A stretch of 64,000 nucleotides of DNA from Prochlorococcus sp. AG-436-C05 (GCA_003209795.1 QCPB01000001.1:62001-126000), one strand, 5' to 3'. Positions 8,238-17,867 are shown, numbered from the stretch's first letter. A program made the numbers and translations. Notes: generated from the letters alone by a model not told the origin.

Positions 8238-9470
8238 TTATAAACTTCTTAATGCAACTATTGGATCTAATCTTGATGCCCTTTTAGCTGGTAAAACACC
8301 AAAAATTAATCCAATTGAACCTGAAATAAACATTGTTGATAATGTTGTTGTAATTCCTACAGAAGCTGGAAGAGGTGTAATTACACCTAAAAGAAAAACA
8401 CCAGATAATCCAGTTGTTGTTCCTATTAAACCTCCAATTGAAGATAAAATTAAAGCCTCAAATAAAAATTGTATTAATATATCTGATTGCTTAGCTCCAA
8501 TAGCTTTCCTTAACCCTATTTCTTCTGTTCTCTCACTTACTGAAACAAGCATAATATTCATAATTCCTATACCTCCAACAAATAGAGAAACTGCTCCAAT
8601 ACCAGCCAACAAAAATGTTAGGCCACTGGTAATATTAGTTACAATGCTTAGAGCATCTTTTTGTGATCTAACTGCAAAATCATCATCTCTAATAATTTTA
8701 TGCCTTTGTCGAAGTAAATTAGTAATTTGAAATTTGGCCGCACTAGTTTTATTTTTATTTATTGCTTCAACACTTATAAAACTTAAACTAACTCCGTAAG
8801 TGGGATCTTTACCTGTAATTCTATTAACCATTGTAGATAAGGGAATATATGCATTTTTATCTTGATTATTTCCAAAAACCGCTCCTTTTGGTTTGAGTAT
8901 TCCAATTATTTCATATGTATTATCTTTTATTCTAATACTCTCTCCAATTGAAGAAGATCTGGTACTGAAGAATTCATCTTGTAAATCAGGTCCAATTACA
9001 ACATAACTTCTTGCACTCTTAACATCGGCTTCAGATATAAATCTTCCCTTATCTATTTCAAAACTCCTAACATCAAGAAACTCAGGAGTAACACCTGCTA
9101 TTGATATATTTAAACTCTTTGAATTTGATTGTACTATTTCATTGGTTGAAATTTGTGGTGCTACTTTTTCAACAGTTGGGACTTGGTTTCTTATTGCAAT
9201 TGCGTCATCTAAAACAAGATTTTTTGGAAATGATATACCACGCCTCCTTGTATCATTGTTACCTGGAACGATAAATAGAACATTGGCCCCTAAGTTACTT
9301 AATTGGTTTTTGGCTAATGTTTGAGCACCTCTACCTAGACCTACAAGTGTTATTACAGATGCATTGCCTATTATTATTCCAAGCATTGTAAGCGAACTTC
9401 TTAATTTATTTGAAACCAGTGTCTTATAAGCCATATTAAAGGCTTCATTTATAGATATATTCCTAGACAT
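8238..9470 (-). CDS. MacB/FtsX-type ABC transporter permease
   Basis: About 410 aa from the preferred ATG at 9470 (MSRNISINEAFNMAYKTL); the ORF track extends 12 codons further into pyk. It has the MacB pattern: one N-terminal membrane helix (LTMLGIIIGNASVITLVGLG), a large extracytoplasmic domain (about 60-280), then three helices with the FtsX motif SERTEEIGLRKAIGAKQSDILIQFLFEA and the terminal PAKRASRLDPIVALR. The ATPase partner is not adjacent, so it is encoded elsewhere. Substrate unknown. The gene overlaps the pyk stop by 8 bp. Confidence 0.85.
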   Translation of the reverse strand: MSRNISINEAFNMAYKTLVSNKLRSSLTMLGIIIGNASVITLVGLGRGAQTLAKNQLSNLGANVLFIVPGNNDTRRRGISFPKNLVLDDAIAIRNQVPTVEKVAPQISTNEIVQSNSKSLNISIAGVTPEFLDVRSFEIDKGRFISEADVKSARSYVVIGPDLQDEFFSTRSSSIGESIRIKDNTYEIIGILKPKGAVFGNNQDKNAYIPLSTMVNRITGKDPTYGVSLSFISVEAINKNKTSAAKFQITNLLRQRHKIIRDDDFAVRSQKDALSIVTNITSGLTFLLAGIGAVSLFVGGIGIMNIMLVSVSERTEEIGLRKAIGAKQSDILIQFLFEALILSSIGGLIGTTTGLSGVFLLGVITPLPASVGITTTLSTMFISGSIGLIFGVLPAKRASRLDPIVALRSL

Positions 9471-11253
9471 ACTTATATTTATCTTGGGCTTCGTCATCAT
9501 CTTCAATTTGTCCCATATAAATTACTCCTTCATTAAGCTGTAATGTTATTAAGCTGCCATTTATTACAAGTTCTTTAATTGATTCTAAATTACAAATAGT
9601 AGAAAATTTTTTGTTATTTTTATTAAATAATTTATAACATTCATCAACGTTTTCGTTAGTAACAATTCCAGCAATATCTTTGTTAAATGGTAAATATTTT
9701 AAAAGTTCCTTTGGGACAAATAATATTTCTCCTGGATTTATTAAAGACAAATCTTGAGTGTTAATTATATTTCTAGCCTTACCAGTAACACCTGTCTCTC
9801 CTATCGAAATTCCCCTAGAAATAATTTTTCTAACTAAACCAACTTTTATTAAATCTGTAGATCCACTTATACCTGTTAAAGTTCCAGCCGTTTGCACTAC
9901 TAAGTCACCTTGCTTCAGGATCCCCATTTCTTGAGCAATCTGCATGGCTAGGCTAAATGTTTTAGCTGTTCTTTCGTCCCTCTTAACTAATATTGGTGTA
10001 ACCCCCCATATTAGCTGCAACCTCCTTGCTACACTCCTTTCTGTAGTTGTGGCCAAAATTGGTGTTGGTGGCCTAAATTTACTTACATTACGAGCAGTAG
10101 AACCAGATTTAGTAAGCGGAATTATAGCTCCCGCATCAAGCTGTCTGGCAATATTACTTACAGCTGCACTTATAGCATTTGGAATTGTACTTGGCAAATG
10201 ACTTTCTATAGCTTTAAGTGGGTAATCCCTCTCAATTCTTCTTGCTATGGTGGCCATAGTTTGGACGGCTTCAACAGGATAGTCCCCTACAGCTGTCTCG
10301 TTAGAAAGCATTACTGCATCAGTTCCATCAAGTATCGCATTAGCTACGTCACTAACTTCTGCTCTAGTGGGTCTTGGATTCGAAGCCATAGAATCAAGCA
10401 TTTGAGTTGCAGTAATAATTGGTATACCAAGGGAATTTGCTTTTCTTATTAATTCTTTTTGTAAAAGAGGAACTTCCTCTGCAGGCATTTCAACTCCTAA
10501 ATCTCCCCTTGCGACCATTACCCCATCACATAAGGGTAATAAAGTATCAATTTGATCTATTGCTTCAAATTTTTCTATTTTGGCTACTACAGGAGTAGAG
10601 TAACCATTCTTATTTATTAAATCCTTTATTTCATTAATATCAGAGGGATTCCTTACAAAACTTAGAGCTATCCAATCAACTCCTGCATTTAAACCAAACT
10701 TCAAATCCTCTTTATCCTTATTTGTTAAAGCCTTTACAGATAATTGTACATCAGGAAAATTTACACCTTTATTATTAGATAAAACACCTCCCACTGTAAC
10801 AATACATTCTAAAAGATTTGAATTAATATCAACTCTTTCAACTACCATTTCGATTTTGCCATCATCTAATAAAATTCTTTTGCCAACACTTACTTCTTGG
10901 ACAAGTTTTTCATATGTAACATTTGCAATATTATTATTACATTCAACTTCATTAGAAGTTAATACAAATTTATCCCCTTTTTTTACTTTTACAGGGCCAT
11001 CTTTAAATCTTCCTAGCCTAATTTTAGGCCCTTGAAGATCTTGAAGAATTCCAACATCTAGATCTAGTTTTGTAGATACTTCTCGAATGGTTTTTATTCT
11101 TTCCTCATGATCTTTATGATCACCGTGTGAGAAGTTTAATCTAAAAGTTGTTACACCAGCTTTAATAAGATCCGTAATAATTTCTTTTGATTGTGTTGCA
11201 GGGCCAATGGTTGCTACAATTTTTGTTCTTCTTTTTAAGTCAATATTCGACAT
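9463..11253 (-). CDS. pyk: Pyruvate kinase
   Basis: Transfers phosphate from phosphoenolpyruvate to ADP in lower glycolysis. 596 aa, longer than the about 470-aa minimal enzyme. The barrel shows TKIVATIGPA, LNFSHGDH, the catalytic VAKIEKFEAI and GVMVARGDLGVEMP, and TRAEVSDVANAILDGTDAVMLSNETA. The extra C-terminal part (about 480-596) resembles the PEP-utiliser-like swivelling domain seen in cyanobacterial and Bacillus-type enzymes but lacks the phosphohistidine TSHA motif, so it is probably structural or regulatory. First gene of the leftward series ending with the GTPase. Confidence 0.95.
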   Translation of the reverse strand: MSNIDLKRRTKIVATIGPATQSKEIITDLIKAGVTTFRLNFSHGDHKDHEERIKTIREVSTKLDLDVGILQDLQGPKIRLGRFKDGPVKVKKGDKFVLTSNEVECNNNIANVTYEKLVQEVSVGKRILLDDGKIEMVVERVDINSNLLECIVTVGGVLSNNKGVNFPDVQLSVKALTNKDKEDLKFGLNAGVDWIALSFVRNPSDINEIKDLINKNGYSTPVVAKIEKFEAIDQIDTLLPLCDGVMVARGDLGVEMPAEEVPLLQKELIRKANSLGIPIITATQMLDSMASNPRPTRAEVSDVANAILDGTDAVMLSNETAVGDYPVEAVQTMATIARRIERDYPLKAIESHLPSTIPNAISAAVSNIARQLDAGAIIPLTKSGSTARNVSKFRPPTPILATTTERSVARRLQLIWGVTPILVKRDERTAKTFSLAMQIAQEMGILKQGDLVVQTAGTLTGISGSTDLIKVGLVRKIISRGISIGETGVTGKARNIINTQDLSLINPGEILFVPKELLKYLPFNKDIAGIVTNENVDECYKLFNKNNKKFSTICNLESIKELVINGSLITLQLNEGVIYMGQIEDDDEAQDKYKYV

Positions 11254-11314
11254 ATATAAATAATATTGCTAGATATAAATAAATTTAACACACACAAAGT
11301 TAGTTATTTAAATC

Positions 11315-11644
11315 ATGGATTTTAAAACTTATCAGAAAAAAGCAAGAGAAACTGCTCAATATCCAAATTTAGGATCCAATATTATTTATCCAACTCTTGG
11401 TTTGGTTGGCGAAGGTGGTGAAGTTGCAGAAAAAGTTAAAAAGGTTATTAGAGATAAAAATGGAATATTTGATAAGGAATCAAAATTAGGTATTAAAAGA
11501 GAGTTAGGAGATGTTTTGTGGTATATATCAAATCTTTGTACAGAATTAAATATTAATTTGGAGGATGTTGCATCAGAAAACCTAGAAAAGTTAAGATTAA
11601 GAGCTCTTAAAGGTAAGATATCAGGTTCAGGGGATAATAGATAA
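11315..11644 (+). CDS. MazG-like nucleoside triphosphate pyrophosphohydrolase
   Basis: A 109-aa all-alpha NTP-PPase fold protein. The metal-binding helices show GLVGEGGEVAEKVKK and RELGDVLWYISNL, matching the ExxE...ExxD pattern of the MazG/dUTPase-2 superfamily. Such enzymes hydrolyse non-canonical or surplus nucleotides; substrate is not evident. It is a single-domain version, unlike the two-domain E. coli MazG. It is transcribed divergently from pyk and convergent with yggT. Confidence 0.82.
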   Translation: MDFKTYQKKARETAQYPNLGSNIIYPTLGLVGEGGEVAEKVKKVIRDKNGIFDKESKLGIKRELGDVLWYISNLCTELNINLEDVASENLEKLRLRALKGKISGSGDNR

Positions 11645-11652
11645 ATAATTTT

Positions 11653-11934
11653 TTAAAAATTATATAACGATAAATAATACAATTGACCTTGGAGGAAACT
11701 TAATAATAAAAACGCTAGTATTGATGAGATATCAAAACCTCCTATAGGAGGTATTACCCCGCGAAAAATGTTCAAATATGGGTCAGTAATTGAACAAAGC
11801 GCTGATAATATACCATTACTCCAGTCAATACCTGGGAACCAAGTTAATAGAACTCTTATAAGCAATAAATAAGAATAGATTCTTAGAGTATCACTAAGAA
11901 CACCGAAAATTGGTCCAAAGATGTCTGTATTCAT
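11653..11934 (-). CDS. YggT/YlmG family membrane protein
   Basis: 93 aa with two hydrophobic helices flanking the conserved hairpin: RIYSYLLLIRVLLTWFPGIDW and ITDPYLNIFRGVIPPIGGFDISSILAFLLLSFLQ. This is the YggT (YlmG) signature; plant and cyanobacterial members influence nucleoid or plastid division and membrane organisation. It is downstream of scpB, itself a chromosome-segregation gene, on the same strand with an 17-bp gap, which fits a shared role in chromosome partition. Confidence 0.85.
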   Translation of the reverse strand: MNTDIFGPIFGVLSDTLRIYSYLLLIRVLLTWFPGIDWSNGILSALCSITDPYLNIFRGVIPPIGGFDISSILAFLLLSFLQGQLYYLSLYNF

Positions 11935-11951
11935 AATAGATATATTAACAT

Positions 11952-12491
11952 TTACTTTTTGTTACTGCCTATTTGCGATAGATATTCATTACTTACAGCA
12001 AATGTCTGAAAAAACTTTTCTGACAATGATAACCAGTACGATCTTCCATCTTTTTGCTTACGCTTAACAATAAAGTTTTTATTCAACAATTCCTTAATAT
12101 GATCATAAGCTCCAGAACCTCTTAGGATTATAAGATCTGATTGTAAAATCTTTTTTTTAATCGCTATCGTTGCTAAGGTTCTCAATTCTGAAGTTTTTAG
12201 CTCTGATGGCAATAAATCTTCTACAAAATCATTAAGAGTAGATTTTAACTCAAGACAATAGTTATTATTTATTTCATTTAGTTCTAGTGCCGATTTAGAG
12301 TTACAGTATTTTTTTTTCAATTCGTCTATTGCATTTATAATTGAATTGATATCGGAATTAGTAATTTCTGCTAGATCATTCTTAGAGATAGGCCTACCCT
12401 TCAAATACAAAACAGCTTCAATTTTAGTAATTAGGTCTATTTTCAATAATTGCTTAGTATTGAGATCAGATTGAATAATTTTAACTACCAA
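11952..12491 (-). CDS. scpB: Segregation and condensation protein B
   Basis: 179 aa. The protein resembles ScpB, the winged-helix partner of the SMC-ScpA condensin: LITKIEAVLYLKGRPISKNDLAEI opens the first winged helix, and ELKTSELRTLATIAIKKKILQSDLIILRGSGAYDHIKELLNKNFI matches the second, with the family's RG..AYDHI.EL block. It is between ilvA and yggT on the minus strand. scpA and smc are not in the window. Confidence 0.82.
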   Translation of the reverse strand: MVVKIIQSDLNTKQLLKIDLITKIEAVLYLKGRPISKNDLAEITNSDINSIINAIDELKKKYCNSKSALELNEINNNYCLELKSTLNDFVEDLLPSELKTSELRTLATIAIKKKILQSDLIILRGSGAYDHIKELLNKNFIVKRKQKDGRSYWLSLSEKFFQTFAVSNEYLSQIGSNKK

Positions 12492-12515
12492 ATTCTTACC
12501 TAATTTACCTCATAT

Positions 12516-14057
12516 TTAATTTGATGCACCAAGAAAAAGTTTATAAGTTTGGTTATTAGTTTCGTTCCAGTGTTTATATCCTAAGAATTTAATAAATCTT
12601 ACCCAGTCTTTAATTTCATTTCTATTTATTAAAACACCAATAACTATTCTTCCAACATCTGCGCCATAATTTCTATAATGAAAAATACTAATTGTCCAAT
12701 TTGATTTCATATTTTTTAAGAAATTTATTAAGGCTCCAGGTCTTTCTGGAAATTCAAATCTGTATAAAAGCTCTACCTTGTCTTTCTTCATGAATTCCTG
12801 AATGTTATGAGGTAATCTTCCGCCTACCATATGTCTAAGATGGTTTTTTGATAATTCATCATTACTTATATCTATAAAAGGATAATTAGAATTTGTAAAA
12901 GTATTTAGTAGGTTTTTTTTATCAATGGATCCGTAAACTTCAACTCCAACAAATATTTGAGCATTATAAGAATTTGACATCCTATAGCTAAATTCTGTTA
13001 AATTTCTTTTGTTAAGTAGTTTGCAAAAATCTATCAAACTACCTGCTCTTTCGGGTATTTCCACTGCAATCATAACTTCTTTACATTCTCCCAGCTCAGC
13101 TCTTTCTGCTACAAACCTAAGCCTTTCAAAATTCATATTTGCTCCACATGCAATAGTTATGAGTTTTTTATTTGAATAATTACATTCTAGAATATCTTTT
13201 TTCATACCTGCAATTGATAATGCTCCAGCTGGCTCTAATATTGATCTAGTTTCTTCAAAAACATCTTTAATAGCAGCACATATCTCATCAGTATTAACGG
13301 TAATCATCTTATCAATGTACTTCTTTCCAATTTCAAATGTTTTTATACCAACTTTCTTAACAGCTACTCCGTCTGCAAATTGACCTACTGAACTCAATTC
13401 AACAATTTTAGATTCAACTAGAGATCTAGACATTGCATTTGCATCTTCAGGCTCTACGCCAATTATTTTTACATCAGGCCATATGTGTTTAACATAAATA
13501 GAGATTCCTGATATTAATCCTCCTCCTCCAACAGCTACATAAATAGCATATGGAGGTTCTTTTATTTGTTGCTCAAGTTCTACAGCTATAGTTCCTTGTC
13601 CAGCAATAACATCTGGATCGTCAAAAGGATGAATAAAACATAATTTTTTCTCTTCACTTATGCGGATGGCTTCATTGTATGTTTCATCATAATTATCTCC
13701 AAATAATATTACTTTTGCGTTTAGGTTCTTAACAGCATTAACTTTAACTAAAGGTGTTGTTATAGGCATTAATATTGTTGCTTTACAATTCAATTTAAGA
13801 GCACTTAAAGCAACACCTTGTGCATGATTTCCAGCGCTTGATGTAATTACTCCATTAGAAAGCTCTTCTTTAGTAAGCTGTCTCATTTTGTTATATGCGC
13901 CTCTAATTTTAAATGAAAACACATCTTGGAGATCTTCTCTTTTTAAATAAATATTATTATTGAAAGTATTACTTAAATTCTTAGCTTTCTCTAACGGAGT
14001 TTTTTTTGCTACTTCATAGACCTGAGCTTGAAGTATTTTTTCTAAATATTCATTCAT
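12516..14057 (-). CDS. ilvA: Threonine ammonia-lyase (biosynthetic threonine deaminase)
   Basis: Converts threonine to 2-oxobutyrate, the committed step to isoleucine. The 513-aa protein has the fold-type II PLP domain with the Schiff-base lysine K50 in FSFKIRGAYNKM, SSAGNHAQGVA, and the phosphate-binding glycine loop VGGGGLISG near residue 180. The C-terminal region has two ACT-like regulatory domains (about 330-410 and 425-505; the repeated ERAGSLIDF and ERPGALINF begin each), the arrangement of the isoleucine-inhibited enzyme. ilvE later in this window belongs to the same pathway. Confidence 0.95.
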   Translation of the reverse strand: MNEYLEKILQAQVYEVAKKTPLEKAKNLSNTFNNNIYLKREDLQDVFSFKIRGAYNKMRQLTKEELSNGVITSSAGNHAQGVALSALKLNCKATILMPITTPLVKVNAVKNLNAKVILFGDNYDETYNEAIRISEEKKLCFIHPFDDPDVIAGQGTIAVELEQQIKEPPYAIYVAVGGGGLISGISIYVKHIWPDVKIIGVEPEDANAMSRSLVESKIVELSSVGQFADGVAVKKVGIKTFEIGKKYIDKMITVNTDEICAAIKDVFEETRSILEPAGALSIAGMKKDILECNYSNKKLITIACGANMNFERLRFVAERAELGECKEVMIAVEIPERAGSLIDFCKLLNKRNLTEFSYRMSNSYNAQIFVGVEVYGSIDKKNLLNTFTNSNYPFIDISNDELSKNHLRHMVGGRLPHNIQEFMKKDKVELLYRFEFPERPGALINFLKNMKSNWTISIFHYRNYGADVGRIVIGVLINRNEIKDWVRFIKFLGYKHWNETNNQTYKLFLGASN

Positions 14058-14173
14058 ATTTATATTTTTAGCACTAAATATTAATCTAATAAAACATTAC
14101 ATGATCTATTTCATAAAAAATACTCATTTTGCACCATGGCGTTTTAAATTATATAAGTAACTATTTTTATATA

Positions 14174-16063
14174 ATGCTTTTAAGCGAGTTAAGCCATCCT
14201 AACCAACTTCATGGCTTAACGGTTTCACAATTAGAAGAAATTGCTTGTCAGATAAGAGAAAGGCATCTGCAAGTTGTATCTACAAGTGGAGGCCATCTTG
14301 GTCCTGGATTAGGTGTTGTTGAATTAACATTAGCTTTATATCAAACACTTGATCTCGATTTCGATAAAGTCGTATGGGATGTTGGGCATCAAGGTTATCC
14401 GCATAAGTTGATAACTGGTCGATTCAATGAATTTGATTCCCTAAGGCAACAAAACGGAGTAGCAGGTTATCTTAAAAGAAGTGAAAGTAAGTATGACCAT
14501 TTTGGTGCAGGTCATGCAAGTACATCTATATCAGCCGCATTGGGAATGGCATTAGCAAGAGATAGAAAGGGAGAAAATCATAAATGTGTTGCTGTTATTG
14601 GAGATGGTGCTTTAACAGGTGGAATGGCATTAGAAGCAATAAACCATGCTGGTCATCTACCTAATACTCCCTTTGTTGTTGTTCTAAACGACAATGACAT
14701 GTCAATATCTCCTCCCGTTGGAGCATTGTCTACATACTTAAATAGAGTAAGACTTAGTCCTCCCTTACAATTTCTTTCAGATAGTGTTCAAGAAAGTGTT
14801 AAAAATATCCCTCTAATTGGTAAAGATATTCCAGAAGAATTGAAATCAATTAAAGGAAGTGTTAGAAGATTAGCTGTACCAAAAGTTGGAGCTGTTTTTG
14901 AAGAACTTGGATTTACTTATATGGGTCCCATTGACGGTCATGATATCACCAACTTAATCAATACATTTAATGCAGCACATAGACTTAAAAAACCAGTCCT
15001 TGTTCATGTTGTTACGACTAAAGGGAAAGGTTATCCATATGCAGAAGCTGATCAAGTAGGTTATCATGCTCAATCATCATTCGATTTGACGACAGGAAAA
15101 TCTATACCTTCTAGCAAGCCAAAACCTATTAGCTATAGCAAGATTTTTGGTCAAACGTTACTAAAAATATGTGAACAGGATAGCAAGGTAGTAGGTATAA
15201 CAGCTGCAATGGCTACAGGTACGGGTTTAGATTTATTACAAAAAAATATACCTAATCAATATATAGATGTAGGAATAGCAGAACAACATGCAGTAACACT
15301 AGCGGCAGGAATGTCCTGCGATGGTCTTAAACCTGTTGTAGCAATTTATAGTACGTTTTTACAACGTGCTTTTGATCAGTTAATACATGATGTAGGTATT
15401 CAGAAACTACCTGTATCATTTGTTCTTGATAGAGCAGGAATTGTTGGAGCTGATGGTCCAACTCACCAAGGACAGTATGATATTAGCTATATGAGATCAA
15501 TTCCTAATTTTGTACTAATGGCTCCAAAGGATGAAGCGGAGCTACAGAGAATGTTAATTACATCAATTAACCATAAAGGTCCTACGGCATTACGTATACC
15601 AAGAGGTTCAGGGCTTGGGGTAGCAGTAATGGATGAGGGATGGGAACCTATAAAAATTGGTGAAGGTGAAATATTAGAAGAAGGAAATGATATCTTAATT
15701 CTTGCTTATGGATCTATGGTCGCATCCTCGTTAGAAACAGCTAAATTATTAAAGGAAAAAAACATTAATGCATGTATTGTAAATGCAAGATTTGTAAAAC
15801 CTTTAGATCATAATCTAATAATTCCTTTAGCCAATAAAATTAGAAAAGTGGTAACGATGGAAGAAGGAACCTTAATTGGGGGATTTGGTTCAGCTATTGT
15901 TGAGTTATTCAACGATAATGAAGTCAATGTTCCTGTATTAAGAATTGGTATACCAGATGTATTAGTTGATCATGCTACACCAGATCAGAGTAAAGAAAAA
16001 TTAGAACTAAACCCTGATCAGATGGCAGATAAAATTATAGAAAAATTTAAATTAGATAAGTAG
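14174..16063 (+). CDS. dxs: 1-deoxy-D-xylulose-5-phosphate synthase
   Basis: Thiamine-diphosphate enzyme condensing pyruvate and glyceraldehyde 3-phosphate, the first step of the MEP isoprenoid pathway that feeds chlorophyll, carotenoids and quinones. 629 aa from ATG 14174 ([15 protein letters not shown]); the ORF track adds 15 codons from a TTG that lack family resemblance. Visible are [17 protein letters not shown], the ThDP motif [13 protein letters not shown]...[12 protein letters not shown], and the catalytic glutamate and pyrimidine-binding stretch [14 protein letters not shown], then [18 protein letters not shown]. Convergent with psaK; a short hairpin lies at its stop codon. Confidence 0.97.
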   Translation: MLLSELSHPNQLHGLTVSQLEEIACQIRERHLQVVSTSGGHLGPGLGVVELTLALYQTLDLDFDKVVWDVGHQGYPHKLITGRFNEFDSLRQQNGVAGYLKRSESKYDHFGAGHASTSISAALGMALARDRKGENHKCVAVIGDGALTGGMALEAINHAGHLPNTPFVVVLNDNDMSISPPVGALSTYLNRVRLSPPLQFLSDSVQESVKNIPLIGKDIPEELKSIKGSVRRLAVPKVGAVFEELGFTYMGPIDGHDITNLINTFNAAHRLKKPVLVHVVTTKGKGYPYAEADQVGYHAQSSFDLTTGKSIPSSKPKPISYSKIFGQTLLKICEQDSKVVGITAAMATGTGLDLLQKNIPNQYIDVGIAEQHAVTLAAGMSCDGLKPVVAIYSTFLQRAFDQLIHDVGIQKLPVSFVLDRAGIVGADGPTHQGQYDISYMRSIPNFVLMAPKDEAELQRMLITSINHKGPTALRIPRGSGLGVAVMDEGWEPIKIGEGEILEEGNDILILAYGSMVASSLETAKLLKEKNINACIVNARFVKPLDHNLIIPLANKIRKVVTMEEGTLIGGFGSAIVELFNDNEVNVPVLRIGIPDVLVDHATPDQSKEKLELNPDQMADKIIEKFKLDK

Positions 16064-16076
16064 ATTGAATCTACTT
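16058..16076 (+). terminator. Hairpin at the dxs stop codon, possible terminator
   Basis: Perfect 8-bp inverted repeat AAGTAGAT-TGA-ATCTACTT that includes the dxs stop codon and lies between the convergent genes dxs and psaK. It is followed on both strands by AT-rich sequence but no clean run of T, so termination strength is uncertain. Confidence 0.45.
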
Positions 16077-16089
16077 TAATTAATAATTA

Positions 16090-16350
16090 CTATAAAACAC
16101 CTCTGGAAGCTAATCCTAGAATTGTTCCTATACCCATAATATGTCCAAGGCAATTTGCTCCAACAACAGATGCATGGCTTAAACCACCATAATATTTGGA
16201 ATTAGGTATTTCAAAACCATCATTTGGTTTTTGAATATTTGCTCTTGCTATCGCATAAGCAATTCCATTACATGTAATCATTATCATGGCGCATTTAGGA
16301 GACCAAGAAAATGTTGCTGGATCAGCAGCTGCAAATAATGTAGTAAGCAT
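16090..16350 (-). CDS. psaK: Photosystem I reaction centre subunit X
   Basis: A small two-helix subunit at the edge of the photosystem I core in the thylakoid membrane. The 86-aa protein has the PsaK pattern: helix one around SPKCAMIMITCNGIAYAIARANI, a short stromal loop with conserved glycines, and the second helix SHASVVGANCLGHIMGIGTILGL, which includes the family-specific ASxxGxxxGHxxGxGxxLGL. Length matches cyanobacterial PsaK. It marks the organism as an oxygenic phototroph. Confidence 0.93.
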   Translation of the reverse strand: MLTTLFAAADPATFSWSPKCAMIMITCNGIAYAIARANIQKPNDGFEIPNSKYYGGLSHASVVGANCLGHIMGIGTILGLASRGVL

Positions 16351-16415
16351 AAAAAATCGGTATTTTTAATATTCTCCAATACTTTTAGCCAAAAAACACA
16401 AAATTGTAAAAGGTC

Positions 16416-16751
16416 TTAAGAGTTTTTTACTTCTAGTTGTTTTAACAAGTTAATAAAACCTACTAAAATAACAAAATCACTTAAAGTTAGAAAAAACTCT
16501 GCAAATCCATGTAAAAAGTCAATTTCAACAAGGGGTTTTCCATAATTATTTAATGAATATAATGACAATAAAATAGTTATTAATACAAAAAATACAGTAA
16601 GGGAATATCCAGTCTTTATAAATTTATTAAAAAATTTAATCTTATATAAATAAAATAAGAATATAGAATATGGAAAAATTGATACAGCAAATAATGCTGT
16701 GTTATCAAACTGAGCTAAATATTCTATAAAATTTAAGAAAAAATCATTCAT
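16416..16751 (-). CDS. DUF3593 family membrane protein
   Basis: A 111-aa cyanobacterial protein with about three hydrophobic segments (FAVSIFPYSIFLFYLYKI, GYSLTVFFVLITILLSLYSL, FLTLSDFVILVGFINLL) and the conserved FLHGFAEFFLTLSD motif. Its start overlaps the end of the upstream DUF2499 gene by 8 bp; the two families are regularly paired in cyanobacteria and plastid-bearing plants, so they probably work together in the thylakoid or inner membrane. The molecular role is unknown. Confidence 0.8.
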   Translation of the reverse strand: MNDFFLNFIEYLAQFDNTALFAVSIFPYSIFLFYLYKIKFFNKFIKTGYSLTVFFVLITILLSLYSLNNYGKPLVEIDFLHGFAEFFLTLSDFVILVGFINLLKQLEVKNS

Positions 16752-17046
16752 AATTAATCGTTAATTTGTAAATAGCAATAGTTGATATAGCTAATGTTGA
16801 GTTGCCGATTAAAGTCGAAATTCCTTGTAATGTTACCAAACCGTATAAAATTTCTTGATTGTCGTAAATATGCCAAGTAATAGCACACATAGCACTTATC
16901 AAATTAGGTATCATACCAAGACTTAACCAAAATAAAGGTTTATATTTGTCAAATTTACTTATTTTACTAATTATGAAAATTGCAAATATCCATTCAATTA
17001 CGGAGGAAATATGAATAAGCCATGTACCAAATGATAGTTCGTGCAC
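16744..17046 (-). CDS. DUF2499 family membrane protein
   Basis: A 100-aa cyanobacterial membrane protein opening with ELSFGTWLIHISSVIEWIFAI, the characteristic DUF2499 N-terminus, followed by MIPNLISAMCAITWHIYDN and a third helix. The gene lies 5 bp downstream of prxQ and overlaps the DUF3593 gene, making a prxQ-DUF2499-DUF3593 transcription unit likely. Function is not established; the fixed pairing with DUF3593 suggests a two-protein membrane complex. Confidence 0.82.
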   Translation of the reverse strand: MHELSFGTWLIHISSVIEWIFAIFIISKISKFDKYKPLFWLSLGMIPNLISAMCAITWHIYDNQEILYGLVTLQGISTLIGNSTLAISTIAIYKLTINYE

Positions 17047-17051
17047 AATTT

Positions 17052-17585
17052 TTATATTTTTTTCTTTAGAACATTAAGAACTTCTTTTGCGTGATTTGTA
17101 GGTAAAACGTTCATCCATCTATAGGATATTACACTTTCTGGTGAAATCAAAAAAGTATTTCTATCTGATAATGGAGGGATCCATGAACCATATTTTTCAC
17201 TAATAGAGCCATTAGGATCAGATAATAATGTATAGTTTATTGATTTTTCACTACAGAAACTTTTATGTGAATCTTGATTATCTGCACTAATACCAACAAT
17301 TTCTGTATTTAGTTTTGAAAAATAACTTTTTAATTCTGTGAACCTCTTAGCTTCAAGAGTACAACCTGCTGTAAAATCTTTAGGATAAAAATATAAAACT
17401 AACCATTTACCTTTAAAATCATTTAGTTCCCATTCTTTTTTTGATTTAATACTATTATTAATACCTTCAAGGCGAAAGTTTGGAGCTAAATCACCTATCT
17501 CGGGAGCAAAATCAAAAGCTAATGATGGAGTGCTATTAATAAATAAAAATAATAATATTATTAAATTTCCAAGTAAAGTCTTCAT
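17052..17585 (-). CDS. Peroxiredoxin Q/BCP-type, exported
   Basis: A thiol peroxidase of 177 aa. The N-terminus has a signal peptide (MKTLLGNLIILLFLFINSTPSLAFDF), so the enzyme is predicted to act in the periplasm or thylakoid lumen. The thioredoxin fold shows APNFRLEG and the peroxidatic cysteine in LVLYFYPKDFTAGCTLEAKRF. The resolving cysteine usually five residues later in PrxQ (GCTxExCxF) is absent; another Cys occurs in SFCSEKSINY. It is therefore a 1-Cys or atypical 2-Cys member. Confidence 0.88.
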   Translation of the reverse strand: MKTLLGNLIILLFLFINSTPSLAFDFAPEIGDLAPNFRLEGINNSIKSKKEWELNDFKGKWLVLYFYPKDFTAGCTLEAKRFTELKSYFSKLNTEIVGISADNQDSHKSFCSEKSINYTLLSDPNGSISEKYGSWIPPLSDRNTFLISPESVISYRWMNVLPTNHAKEVLNVLKKKI

Positions 17586-17590
17586 TAAGT

Positions 17591-17827
17591 TTAGAATTTA
17601 CTTAAATCAACTCCATTTGATTTAGCAAATTTATGTAAACCTACTTTTTGTATAGATTTTAAAGCCTTGGTACTAATTTTTATATTTATCCATTTGTTGC
17701 CTTCATTCCACCAAAGTCTTCTTTTTTGAAGATTAACTTGTTGTAATTTCTTAGTACGAATATGTGAGTGACTCACTGCCATACCATTGTTAGCTTTTGC
17801 GCCAGTTAGTTCACACACTCTTGACAT
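17591..17827 (-). CDS. rpmB: 50S ribosomal protein L28
   Basis: 78 aa from ATG 17827 ([27 protein letters not shown]). The ORF track extends to 17884, but the added 19 residues overlap htpG and are not part of L28. The sequence has the typical CxLTGK-like N-terminus, basic central region [11 protein letters not shown] and a C-terminal [15 protein letters not shown]. It is directly downstream of htpG on the minus strand. Confidence 0.95.
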   Translation of the reverse strand: MSRVCELTGAKANNGMAVSHSHIRTKKLQQVNLQKRRLWWNEGNKWINIKISTKALKSIQKVGLHKFAKSNGVDLSKF

Positions 17828-17867
17828 ATTTTTTTTTTGAAAATCTTCAAAAATTCTAACACATGAG

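Noticed and set aside
9142-10452. Rightward ORFs of 60-85 aa opposite the permease and pyk genes
   Set aside because: They are mirror frames of strongly conserved genes with no independent start signals or domain content; the same applies to the other antisense short ORFs in the track.
11645-11663. ATAATTTTT-T-AAAAATTAT palindrome between the MazG-like gene and yggT as a terminator
   Set aside because: Consists only of A and T with no GC clamp; such palindromes are expected by chance in this AT-rich sequence.
14129-14173. N-terminal extension of Dxs from the TTG at 14129
   Set aside because: The 15 extra residues do not resemble Dxs, while ATG 14174 gives the standard MLLSELSHP start.
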